DNA of 64,000 bases from Anodontia alba. Its lineage: Eukaryota; Mollusca; Bivalvia; Lucinida; Lucinidae. The notes beneath the pieces were generated by a model. That model was not told the DNA's origin and did not search any database. It was given only the letters and a program-made list of their open reading frames with translations. The DNA is taken from assembly GCA_964016985.1 (NCBI GenBank), contig OZ024827.1, positions 55,160,684 to 55,224,683 of the forward strand, in the 5' to 3' direction. Positions 34,106-46,400 of this stretch are shown here, in pieces (position 1 is the stretch's first letter; each line of letters opens with the position of its first letter). The translations under genes were made by a program, and so were the position numbers.

Positions 34106-36299
34106 AGCTCACCTGAGCTGATCACTTTTTGTCTGTTGTTTGTCCGTGCTTCCGTCCGTTAACATTTTCAAACGATATCTCCTCTGAAGCCACTGAGCCA
34201 ATTTTGCTCAAATTTCATATTGAGCCTCCTTTGGTTGGGGGGAACGAAAGATTGCTAAAATGGTCGCGGTCCGTTGACCAAAATAGCCGCCATGCCATGC
34301 CCATATATGGTAAAAACCTTTAAAAATCTTCTTCTCCAGAACCGAGGATGCCTTGGGGCTGAATCTTTGCACAAATCATCGGGGACGGGAGGTCTACCAA
34401 AATTATTAAAATATTGGTTGTACATTGACATTTGACCTTTTTACGGCGAGGTCAAGTTTGCTTTCTTATGCATTTGTATGGGCACCATACATTTGTATGG
34501 GAAAATGTTGAGAATTTCTAACGACTTCTCCTCTGAAGCCTCTGGGCCAATGTTGCTCAAATTTCATGTGGAGCCTCCTTGGGGCAGGGGAATGAAAGAT
34601 TGCTAAAATGGTCATGGTCCGTTTACCAAGATGGCCACCATGCCCATATATGGTAAAAACCTTTAAAAATCTTCTTCTCCAAAACAGAGGATTCCTTGGG
34701 GCTGAATCTTTGCACAAATCATCTGGGATGGGTGGTCTACCAAAGTTGCTAAAATGATGGTCGTACATTGATGTTTGACCTTTTTACAGCGAGGTCAAGT
34801 TTGCTTCCGTATGCATTTGTATGGGCCCTAAACATTTTATTTGGAAAAAATGGTGATAATTTTAAATGACTTCTCCTCTGAAGCCTCTGGGCCAATGCTG
34901 CTCAAATTTCATGTGGAGCCTCCTTGGGGTAGTGGAACAAAAGATTACTAAAATGGTCATGGTCCATTGACCATGCATATATGGTAAAAGCTTTTAAAAA
35001 TCTTCTTCACCAGAACCAAATAAGCCTTGGGGCCTAATCTTTGCACAAATCATAGAGGACAAGAGATCTACCAAAATTGTTAAAATGATGGTCCTACGTT
35101 AATGTTTGACCTTTTTATGACAAGGTCAGATTTGCTTCCCCATGCATTTGAATGGGCCATATACATTTTTTTATATAGGAAAAATGTTGAGAATTCATAT
35201 TTTGGACATCTCCTCTATTGTCCAGTTGAATCAAAACTTGATGATGAGCATTAGGGCACTTAGTAGATACAAATTATCTAAATGAGCCGATAGAAAATCC
35301 AAGATGGCTGCTAATAGATACAAATTAGCTAAATGAGCCGATAGAAAATCCAAGATGGCTGCCACAGCAGCCATCTTGAAAATCAATTTTCGACATCTAT
35401 TCCCAAACCTTTGGTCGCCTTGAGCCGAAACTTGCTCTGTAGCAGCTGGATTGAAACAAGCTAAAATTGTTTTGATGGGAAATCCAAGATGGCCCCAATG
35501 GTTCTGCTCCATTGAACAAGATGGCCGCTAGAGCTAAAAGTAGAAAATCTTCAAACGACTTCTCATCCTTGGCCAATGGCCTGATTTCAAAATATTTGCA
35601 CAGCAGTGTTCCTCCAATGGCCCTCTACCAAAATTGCTAAAATGGTTTTGCTTGGCTGAACAGAATGGCGACCAGAGCTAAAAATAGAAAAACCTTTAAA
35701 AGACATCTCCGTCGCAGCAAGTGTCCTGATTTCAAAGTAATTTCACAGAATTGGCCCTTTACCACAATTGCTAAAAAAAAGTTCCATTCGGCTGAACAAA
35801 ATGGCCATCAGAGCTAAAAATAGAAAAAACCTTTAAACCACATCTCCTTCTTGGCCAGTGGCCTGATTTCAAAATGATTTCACAGAAATGTTCTTCTTAT
35901 CCCCTTTTACCAAAATTGCCAAAATCGTTCTGCTCTGCTGAACAAAATGGTCACCTGAGCTAAAAATAGAAAAAACCTTTAAACAACATCTCGGTGGCCA
36001 GTGGCCGGATTTCAAAATAATTTCACATCAATGTTCCTCTTGCCCCTTTGCCAAAATTGCTAAAATGGTTCTGCTCTGCTGAACAAAATGGTTGCCTGAC
36101 CTAAAAATAGAAAAAAAAAAAAAAAACAAAAAAAAACCTTTAAAGGACTGGATAATTTTAACCTTGTAAACAAGATATCTCAAAAACTGTTGAAGCCATT
36201 GCCTTGAAACTTGACGGGCTAATAGGGAATGATGAGTAAATGACCCGATTAACTTACATCAGTTATTTCAGGTGAGCGTTGTGGCCCATGGGCCTCTTG
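34106..36299. mobile_element. HINE-like element (AGCTCACCTGAG lineage)
   Basis: 5' AGCTCACCTGAGC after TTTTTT, 3' TTCAGGTGAGCG, palindrome TGGCCCATGGGCC and CTCTTG. The interior changes from units with CCATATATGG (34301, 34644) to units with AAAATGG, CTAAAAATAGAAAAA and CTGATTTCAAAAT. Confidence 0.75.
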
Positions 36300-36890
36300 T
36301 ATTTATATATACTATTTACAAAATATAATGACAATATTGGTTTCCGCTCAATAACTTTTGCAGGGATGCATTGATTTTATTGAAAGTTTGCAGAAGGATA
36401 AATCACTTAAAATACGGGTGAACTTCGATATTAGTAATGATCCGCATATATGGCCCTTTTTCGACTTAGTTTTTGTTGGTGTGTTGATATTGGTTTCCGC
36501 TCAATAACTTTTGCAGGGATGCATTGATTTTATTGAAAGTTTGCAGAAGGATATATTATTGTAAAATACAGGTCACATTCGAAATTGATAATCATCAGCA
36601 AAATTTTGGCCAAGTTATGGCCCTTTTTCGACTTAGTTTTTGTTGTTGGGAGAAAGATACAAGATAAAGAAATTGTTTCTTCTCAATAACTTTTGAAGGG
36701 ATGCATTGATTTTATTCAAAGTTTGCAGAATGGTGTATCATTATAGCATAGAGGTCGAGTTTGATTTTGGTAATCATCCAAAAAAAATTTTGTCGAATTA
36801 TAGCCCTTTATTTATTTGATTAATAAAATATAGACAAAGTAGTGAGGGGTTGCCTTTAGGGATAATTGTGATTATTAGTATGAATACAGT
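36300..36890. repeat. Tandem repeat, about 175-bp units, truncated element
   Basis: Three units with GGTTTCCGCTCAATAACTTT, GATGCATTGATTTTATTGAA and TGGCCCTTTTTCGACTTAG. Neither terminus of a known element is visible; DIRS-like copy C begins immediately to the right. Confidence 0.65.
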
Positions 36891-36896
36891 GTTTTA

Positions 36897-37075
36897 ACTG
36901 CACAATACATTAATCTATAGATAATGTGCTATTCTCTTCTATTTTTACACCTTCCACAGAAAAATGACCTTTCAGTCGTCAATTAAAGTCTTAAACCAGA
37001 AGGTCCCTTAGGCAGTTACCTGTGTGACGTAACTCCTCCCGCTCAGTTGATCACATGTCAGTTTCTTTTCTGTGG
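36897..37075. repeat. Left terminal inverted repeat of copy C
   Basis: Complementary to about 42740-42920; includes GCAGTTACCTGTGTGACGTA and ATCACATGTCAGTTTCTTTT. Confidence 0.83.
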
Positions 37076-37599
37076 ACAAAGAAAATCAACAAAGATTTTT
37101 TACCCGTGAAAGAAATTCGGATTATTTCTTTTCCTCACGGTTAAATTTCTGTATCTTTGTGTTTCTTTTGTTTCCTTATCACTCCTTTCACTATCTATGT
37201 TATTATTTGAAATTTTCGATTTTAGATTTTATGTAATTATTGACTGGCCTTTCTTGACATGCGTTTTCGCGACTCTCGCTATTCGGCACAACTCTCGTGT
37301 GTGGTCGGTTCAGGAGTCGTGTTTATATATCCAGAATATTAACTTGTTCTTTTTGTTCCAGGTTCTTCAGCGATATGATATACTATACCTGGACTTTTAT
37401 TGGATTTCTTGCAGAGATCTTCGAGTTGGCTGAAGATTTCCATGGTGGAGAAGCTGATTGTAAAGAACTTGTCAACCCTTTATGGGTTATACGACAATTC
37501 TTTACTGATGGGAGCCCCACCCCATATGGCTATACTACCGGGGTAAGACCCATCAAGGTGGCATCTTTGGATACTTAGTATCCGATAAAGTCTAAGTCC

Positions 37600-38290
37600 A
37601 CCAGTCACTGGTCAACCAGTCACCAGTCATCCAGTCACCGGTCAACCAGTCACCAGTCAACCAGGCACCAGTCAATCAGCTTCACCAGTCACCAGTCAAC
37701 CAGGCACTTGTCAACCAGGCACCAGTCAATTAGGCACCAATCAACCAGTCACCGGTCAACCAGTCACCGGTCAACCAGGCACCAGTCAACCAGTCTCCAG
37801 TCAATTATTCAATTATTTTCTGGAAAAACTTAGCTTTTCTGACATGTTTCACTGGGCAAAATAGTCACGAGTACTAGTTTCCGGTCATTATGTCAAATTA
37901 TTAGTAAATTTCACCAGGCAAATAGTATCGAATACTTATGCCCGGCCATTTTATCATATTATTACTGATATTTCACAGGGCAAGATTTACCAATACAGTG
38001 TCCGGTCATTTTTGCCTAATTATTATTTTTCTCACCGAAAAAAAAAAAAGTTTCAAATACTTGTGCTCGGTCACTTTTCATATAATGCGTGTTTTTTCAT
38101 CAGACTAGAGTTATGAATAATGCTGTCCGATCAATTTGTCAAATTATTAATATTTTTTACCGGGCAAAAGATTATGAGTACTCGTATCCGGTCATCATTA
38201 TCGCATTTCTAGTAACTTTCACCGGGCAACAGTTACGAAAACTAGTGTCCGGTCATTATGTCGGGTAACTAGTGTCAGAATAGTAGTCAC
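37600..38290. repeat. Minisatellite and ACTAGT-type tandem units (copy C)
   Basis: Units CACCAGTCAACCAGTCACCG up to about 37810, then degenerate units of about 60 bp with TGTCCGGTCATT and ACTAGTG. Confidence 0.8.
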
Positions 38291-41200
38291 TAATTCCCGA
38301 ACAATCTATTATTGTTTATAGAGCTTTATACACAAGTCAAGTCAATGGATATACGTTATAAAATGAAATACCTAGTAACCACTTATATAATAGAATTCTA
38401 TACAGCCTTTCCCGAATCAGACTTAGAATTCTAAATAATTCATTGACTTATTATAGGAGTGTAATTCTATTAATATTTTAAATTAATTTATGTTTTCTCT
38501 CTTTCATTCGCTGGAAAGAGGTTAACTTCCGATTCTAGCAAACTTTTCACCGGGCAGTAGTTACGTAGACTAGTGTCAGGTCATTATGTCAGATTACTAG
38601 TGACCGAGTAGTAGTCACTAGTCCTCGATCAATCTATTATTACTCATTGAGCACCATAGACATGTCTAACCTTGGGTTACAGGTTATAGAATGACAGCGA
38701 TGGGCTCGAATACCTAGCAGCCCCTTATATCGTTGAATTCTGTCCAGTCATTTCTGAATTAGACTTAGAATTCTAGATATATATATATATATATTTATTC
38801 TTGGTAAATGAATTAAGAATTATCGGTTACGATCAAATTCGCAATTCATTGACTTAAGTGTAGAAGATACTTCTATCTATATTTAAAATAACTTATCTCT
38901 CTCTTTATTTGCTACAAAGAGATACACGGAATCTAAAATTTTCTTCTTTCCTTCCATGTTTTTCTACATGCTAGCGATATGTATCAGCATGTAATCTAGG
39001 GAATAAGTTAGATAAGAAAGTAGCTGTCGATCCTCTCTACTTTCTATTAATATTACATTCATAAGATATCAGAAATCTAGACGAATTAGGTAACTGAATT
39101 AAGAATTTATTTATTTATCCACTACCTCTCTAGATTACAACGATTAGCATAGAACTCTAGTTGAGGTACATATTTCCTTTTGTTTTTGTACATGGAAAAT
39201 AGCTGATCTGTTATGCTATGATTCCATATTATACTATCTATTGATTAATTATATAAAGAGTCTAGGTCAGTCGTGCCCTGTCTAAACTCTGGAATAAAAT
39301 AATAAGAAGAAAATTATATATTAAGGCATATATAATTCGATACGCTCTTTACCGTGCCTTTTTTATTTTCCTAGTTTAAACATATTTTATTGCATCTAAA
39401 CAAGCAATAGGGTCGGGCCACAAGTTCTGCCTGGGTCATCTAAGACTATGATAGTAATGTACCAGATAATTTTGTCTCAGTTTTAGAATTTATTACGCTA
39501 AAGATTCTTCATCTGGGAATAATAATTTTACTATGATGACGATTGGAAATTATTTAGGAAGGTGTAAAACTTATAAACAATCAGACCTAATCTACGTATA
39601 TTATAGGTCTACATTATCTTTTATTGAGGAATAGTTTGCTTCGACTAGCTCTAATACCTCTACTATTTACACTTACATGTATAACAAGCGTCCATGTCAA
39701 TCAAATTTTCTCGGACCCTTGGAATAGACAATGGATAGATATTCAGTAAAGGCATGAATTTATTCAGTACGTGACTGATTATTATTGCCTAAATTACATA
39801 TTATATACAATTTTTGTCTATTTAATTATTTATTGACTTTGTAACTGTTCAGAAACCATCAAAGTCAATTATTTCTTATGTCTAAACACTTTGAAGGCAT
39901 AGATTATATATATATATATTTTAAAAATGCTTAGAGGGTAATTAACGATAGTTTACCTCATAATAGCAGATATTATTATATTCAAATTAATCATTCCCTT
40001 GTTCTACTCTGTACGTTGTAGGTTTAGACAATGGGGAAAACATATTTAATTACGATTCGGTAAAGAAATAAGAAACTTTTCATTATCTCTTTACCCTTTT
40101 ATGGTTACATTTGTTAAAGGGATCTATAGTTCTTCTCGCTATAAGAGTTAAAAAAAAAAGTTATGTTTGCGAGTAATGGAAAGATTAATATCTTGATTTC
40201 CAATTGGCATTAAGATAAAGGTCCATATTTAGATAAATATCTTTTCCGAAACTGGATATTTATACTTTAGACACGATAAGTCATTTCAAGATGTTTCGAT
40301 GATTATGAAATGCACAGTCTCAATTCATAATATAGAGTTTGTTTATATAAACTTCACAACGTAGTAAGTGCCGCACCTACGTTTCCGGTCAGATCTTACT
40401 ATTTTGTGATACGATTTCGAACATACTGGAAGTTTTCCGATTATACATTCGGTAAATGAACTTTCGCTTAGCATTTACGCTTTAAACCATTAAGATTATT
40501 TGACAATATTTGGAGATAATACATAATAACCGATATTTATATATCTACCGATATTTATATATCTATCTTCATTAATTATCATTCTCAACTTCCTTTTATG
40601 TTTAGATTGACCTTCTCGCTACGTTCCAGGTCTAAATCTAACTAACATTATGGACCCGTCACGTTTTTGTTACAGATAAAATAGTTCCTAAACAATTTTA
40701 ACAGTTTTTCTTAGTATTCAACACGTAACGACTACATGAATACTTGGAAGTATTTTCAACTCTGCGCTTGTTAAACTAAGCTAAAAACACGCTCTAGTTT
40801 TTTTTTTAATTGATACTATCCTTTGACTCAGTTCAAGGAGACACATCCATTCAGATCGCATTATCTTTATTTCAACCATACAAATTTTTGATGACTAAGA
40901 ACTCATTTTCTACCTACGAATGCAGAATAATGAGTCACTGTTCTTGCATATTTGGTTAAAGATAGAACAAATTATATCTTAAACCTATATGACTTTAAAT
41001 TAATAATTACCTATATTATTTCAAATTTATACATGTTTAACCCTTGTGTTAGGGATCGTGGTAACAATACTATAATTATAACTCTCTATGGTTTACGCAT
41101 AGATCTGGAGAGTGTATATATATATATTCTTCCTGAATTCATTTACGAGCACGTAATTTCGTATTTCAGGAATTATCAGTTATTCAGAAAAAGGTTTTTA

Positions 41201-42569
41201 CACTATTCATATTCAATTCTAAAATTTTATTGAATATTTATCTATAAAATTACGGGCAGTAATTTTATAACAAGTTGTATGTTTAATTATTCCTTGCTTA
41301 GTAAATAGTTACGCTTAACCTTTTATTCATAGCAGGAATTTGCCCAGTAGTATAATTTTAATTTAATATTTATATATCTTTTTTGACTATTCTTAAATAT
41401 TCGTACAGAATAGTATCTCTATCTCTGAACTTATCAGTTAAGTGTTACAGAGATGATCAATCTGTTCTGGCATAGAAAAATTCTATCCAGTTATTTCCTA
41501 TTGCTTAATCTCAGCAGTATGGTAAGATTTAGCCAAAATATGACTGTCTTACAGTTAGCTGTGATCAGCCTTATTCTTCTCTCTCTTTTTGTCTGTCAAA
41601 CTCTACGTTATGATGTTGGCAGTCTTTTCCTTTATTATTTTGTCCAGGACACGAAACGCCTTAATATGTCCAATGACAAAAGTATTTATCAATGGCTTAG
41701 GTTGCCTTTCCCTCCCAGCAGTCTTAGGCAACCTCTGTATTATCTTATTACTTGTCTAAAAATACATTAATACAATTAGTCTAGCAGTAGTTTAAACCAT
41801 TAATTTTTGTATATACCTTTTCTTCTGATGGATAACTGAGATTCAGTTAAGTTTACTCCATCTACTCAATTATTATCTCCCCTTCTTTTAATTTGATCAA
41901 AGGGGAATAATTATACAACATTATGGTTATTTTAAGTCTATGGTCTGTTTATCGGAAACGGTCCTATCACTCCAATTAAACAGACTCTATTAGTTTATAA
42001 TTCTAATAGCCTAGACTATTACAATTAGATAATCTTCACATATAGAATTTTATCCAAAATCTCTACATATGTCAGTTATCTATAGGAAACTCATCCGAGT
42101 AGACATTTCCTTATTTTGATTTAGCCTCTAAGATAGACAACTTATAGTCTAGGCTTCTGTTTGACAAATTTTTTTTTCGAAAATATTATCAACTATATTC
42201 CTGAGCTTACATTGCAAATGGAATATTAAGGTTATGTCTCAATGACTCATTTTTCTTTTTGGAGCCAATAGTTTTTTCCCAAAAAGAAAAAAAAAAGGGG
42301 GGGGGGGGGGGGGGGGGGCAAATATTAGGTCTCTGAGGCTTAAGAACTGGCTTCCTCTAGAGTCTCTACTATTAACATATAAGGTAGTTAGACCATAACA
42401 ACTTAAAGATATGTTATAATTGTGAATCTAGATCATTCTTTCTATTAAATATAGAATTAGAATGTATCTGATTCCTTAGAGTTTCTCGAGTCTTAAACCA
42501 GAAGTGGTGGGATATTATTTTTTTGGTGTTAGAATTAGGAGAGCTCCTCCCTCCTATTCTGCAAATTCT
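38291..42569. other. Hairpin-chain interior of copy C
   Basis: An almost unbroken series of short imperfect inverted repeats with 6-15 bp stems. Examples: AGATTGACCTT/CAGGTCTAAATCT (about 40604-40638), GGTAAATG/CATTTACG (about 40450-40480), AAGAACTCATT/AATGAGTC (about 40898-40940), CTCTATGG/CATAGATC (about 41081-41105), ACTATTCT/AGAATAGT (about 41393-41422), GGTTGCC/GGCAACC (41700-41706 with 41727-41733), CCCCTT/AAGGGG (about 41879-41906) and GTCTGTTTATCGGA/TCCAATTAAACAGAC (about 41943-41986). Poly-G (about 42298-42318) and, after the internal complementary region, poly-C (about 42688-42706) runs are expanded relative to A and B. Confidence 0.7.
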
Positions 42570-42665
42570 AGCACATTATCTATAGGTTAATGTATTGTGC
42601 AGTTAAAATGAAGTTTTTTAAAAGTAAAACATATTTTAACTATCAATACTTAACCTATAGATAAT
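42570..42665. other. Internal complementary region of copy C
   Basis: Same structure as in A and B: ...GTGCAGT, TAAAAT at 42604-42609, GAAGTTTTTTAAAAGTAAAA..., AACCTATAGATAATC. Confidence 0.8.
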
Positions 42666-42739
42666 CAGTTATCTCCTTCCTTCTCGCCCCCCCCCCCCCC
42701 CCCCCCTCGCTTATCTCTCCTAATTGTGTCTATTGTTTT

Positions 42740-42949
42740 GCACATAAAAGAAACTGACACGTGATCAACTGAGCGGGAGGAGTTGCGTCACACAGGTAAC
42801 TTCCTAAGGGCTAAGGGACCTTCTGGTTTAAGACTTTAATTGACAACTGAAAGGTCATTTTTCTGTGGAAGGTGTGAAAATAGAAGAGAATAGCACATTA
42901 TCTATAGGTTAAGTATTGATAGTTAAAATATGTTTTACTTTTAAAAAAC
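42740..42949. repeat. Right terminal inverted repeat of copy C
   Basis: Inverse of 36897-37075. Outer edge TATGTTTTACTTTTAAAAAAC, truncated by about 3 nt plus the ATTTTA core. Confidence 0.8.
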
Positions 42950-43483
42950 TGTGCTCAGGATGAGCTATAGTGATCACTTCTTGTCCGTTGTCCCTGCATC
43001 CGTCTGTCCGTTAACACTTTCAAACTACAACTCCTCCAAAGCCATTGATGCGATTTGTCCCTTATTTGGTAAGACTGTTGCTTTGGTAGGGGGATTTAAA
43101 AATAGCTAACATTGTGGTGATCTGGCGCTTGGTTTGGTTGCCATGGCAACAGAAAACTCCCATAGACTTATAATGAGAAAATGGTTAAATTACATTTTCT
43201 CCATAACCACTGAAGTGATGTGAACCATATTTGGCAGTTATGATCATCTGATCTACCCAGTTTATGTGTTTTATGACCAGGGGCATTTTGTTTGGTTGCC
43301 ATGGCAACATTCAGTTTTGGAAAAGGAATTTTTTAAATGATAACCTTCGAAACCGCTGAAGCAGTATGACTCTAATTTGGTACAAATGTTGCTTGGATAA
43401 GGGCAATCCAAAATAATTAAAATTATGGTGATCTGCCTCTTGGTTTGGTTGCCATGGCAACAGAAAACTCCCATAGACTTATT

Positions 43484-46400
43484 AGCTCACCTGACGCGAA
43501 GTGCTCATGGTGAGCTATTGTGGTCAGTCAATGTCTGTCATGCGTCGTCCGTTGTGCATCGTCGGCGTCAACAATTGTTTTAAAAGCCTACTCCTCCTAC
43601 ACCCCTGGGCCAATTGACTCGATACTTGGTAGGGGTGACTTGTAGATCAAAAATAGCTAAAATTGTTCCGATCGGAAATCCAAGATGGCCGCCATGGCAG
43701 CCATCTTGAAAATCTATTTTTTGCTTCTTCACCTGAACCGAAAGGCCAGTTGGCTCCAAACTTGCTAGGAAGCATCAGGGTGATTTGTAGATCAAAAATA
43801 GCTAAAATCCAGCCGATCAGAAATCCAAGATGGCCACCATGGCAGCCATCTTGAAAATCTATTTTATGCTTCTTCACCTGAACCGAAAGGCCAATTGACT
43901 CCAAACTTGCTAGGAAGCATCGGGGTGACTTGTAGATCAAAAATAGCTAAAATCGTGCCGATCAGAAATCCAAGATGGCCGCCATGGCAGCCATCTTGAA
44001 AATCTATTTTTCGCCTCTCCTCCTGAACCGAAAGGCCAGTTGGCTCGAAACTTGGTAGGAAGCATTGAGTTGACTTGTAGATCAAAAATAGCTAAAATCG
44101 TGCCAATCGTAAATCCAAGATGGCCACCATGGCAGCCATCTTGAAAATCTATTTTCGCTTCTCTTAAACCCAAAAGTCAATTGACTCCAAACCTGGTAGG
44201 AAGCATCGGGGTGACTTGTAGATCAAAAATAGATAAAATCATTCCGATCAGAAATCCAAGATGGCTGCCATGGCAGCCATCTTGAAAATCTATTTTTCGC
44301 TTCTCCTCCTGAACCGAAAGGCCAGTTGGCTCGAAACTTGGTAGGAAGCATTGAGTTGACTTGTAGATCAAAAATAACTAAAATAACTAAAATCGTGCTG
44401 ATCGTAATTCCAAGATGGCCACCATGGCGACCATCTTGAAAATCTATTTTCGCTTCTCCATAACCCAGAAGTCAATTGACTCGAAACTTAGTAGGAAGCA
44501 TCAGGGTGACTTGTAGATCAAAAATAGTTAAAATCGTTCAGATCGGAAATCCAAAATGGCCGCCATCTTGAAAATCTATTTTTCGCTTCTTCTCCTGAAC
44601 TGAAAGGCAAATTGACTCCAAACTTGCTAGGAAGCATCGGGGTGATGTAGATCAAAAATAGCTAAAATTATGCCGATTGGAAATCCAAGATGGCCGCCAT
44701 GGCAGCCATCTTGAAAATCTATTTTTCGCTTCTTCTCCTAAACCCAAAAGACAATTGACTCAAAACATGGTAGGAAGCATCGGGGTGACTTGTGGATCAA
44801 AAATAGCTAAAATCGTGCCGATCGGAAATCCAAGATGGCCGCCATGGCGGCCATCTTGAAAATCTATTTTTCGCTTCTTCTTCTAACCCCAAATGCCAAT
44901 TGACTCGAAACTTGGTAGGAAGCATCCGGGTGACTTATAGATCAAAAGTAGCTAAAATCATTCCAATCGGAAATCCAAGATGGCCGCCATCTTAATAAAT
45001 CTATTTTTCGCTTCTTCTCCTGAACCAAAAGGCCAGTTGACTCCAAACTTGGTAGGAAGGGTGACTTGTAGATCAAACATAGCTAAAACCATGCTGATCT
45101 GAAATCCAAGATGGCGGCCATGGTGGCCATCTTGAAAATCTTTTTTTCGCTTCTTCTACTAAACCCAAAAGCCAATTGACTTGAAACTTGGTAAGAAGCA
45201 TCTCCTAAACCCAAAAGCCAATTGACTTGAAACTTGGTAGGAAGCATCGGGGTGACTTATAGGTTAAAAATGGCTAAAATCGTTCCGATTGAAAATCCAA
45301 GATGGGCGCCATGGTGGCCATTTTAAAAATCTATTTTTCACTTCTTCTCCTGAACCGAAAGGCTTACTGGCTTTAAATTAGGTAAGAAGCATCAGGGTGA
45401 CCTGTAGATCAAAAATAGATAAAATCATCCGTATCAGAAATCCAAGATGGCCGCCATGACAGCCATCTTTAAAATCTATTTTTCGCTTCTTCTCCTGAAC
45501 TGAAAGGCCATTTGACTCGAAACTTGGTAGGAAGCATTCGGGTGACTTGTAGATCTAAAATAGCTTAAATTGTTTGGATCGGAAATCCAAGATGGCTGTC
45601 ATGGTGGCCATCTTGAAACTCTTTTTTTCACTTATTTTCCTGAACCAAAGGGCCAGTTGATTTGAAAATTGGTAGGAAGCATCCGGATGACTTGATATAA
45701 AAATAGCTAAAATCATTCCAATCGGAATCCAAGATGGCGGCCATCTTGAAAATCTATTTTTCCTTTCTTCTTCTGAACTGAAAGGCCAATTGACTCGAAA
45801 CTTGATAGGAAGCATCGGGGTGACTTGTAGATCAAAAATAGCTCAAATCATTATCATAAGAAATCTCAAATTGCGGCTGTGGCGGCCATTTTGAAAATGT
45901 GTTTTGAACTTTTTCTCCTGAACCGACAGGGCAATTGACTTAAAGTTCATTGGAAGTATCGAGGTGACTTGTAGATCAACAGTAGCTAAAATCATTCTGA
46001 TTGGAAATCCAAGATGGCTGCCATCTTGTTTATGTTTATTATATTTCCCTGCCACTGTGCTGTTTACATGTATAAAATCATGATTCTTCAGAAACCACTT
46101 AGGCATTTGCAACCAAGTTTCACATTGATCCTACTGTTGAAATATGATTGAGAGTTTGTTCAAATGATCACGCTCCATTGACTGTCATGCCATATATAAT
46201 ATTCTTCTTCAAAATCAAGAACTGCTTAAATGATGATCTTTTCATTAGTTGCGATGACAGGATTGGAAAAATGTTACATAACATCTGCATATCTGCAGTG
46301 GCTATGCCACTCAGGTGAGCGACAAGTGGCCCGTGGGCCTCTTGTTCACTTCATCTCCTGAGCCAAAAGGCCAATTGACTCCAAACTTGGTAGGAAGCAT

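Larger units (their letters stand above)
36897..42949 (+). mobile_element. DIRS-like non-autonomous element, copy C (least interrupted)
   Basis: The left ITR begins ACTGCACAATACATTAATC after GTTTTA (36891-36896). The right ITR ends at TTTTAAAAAAC, where a few terminal bases and the first bases of the next element are missing, so the right junction is deleted. At 6.05 kb it has no obvious later insertions and gives the best view of the family layout: ITR, leader with TTGTTCCAGG, minisatellite (about 37.6-37.8 kb), ACTAGT hairpin units (37.85-38.3 kb), hairpin chain (38.3-42.55 kb), internal complementary region and right ITR. No long frame encodes RT, RNase H, methyltransferase or tyrosine recombinase. 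Confidence 0.75.

Noticed and set aside
40952..41770. Open frames of 93 and 105 codons in copy C
   Set aside because: They run through several hairpins, have very AT-rich codons, and are interrupted in copies A and B.
36897..42949. Polinton/Maverick or other large DNA transposon
   Set aside because: Long ITRs fit, but there is no polymerase or integrase frame, and the internal right end-ATTTTA-left end junction is not a feature of those elements.
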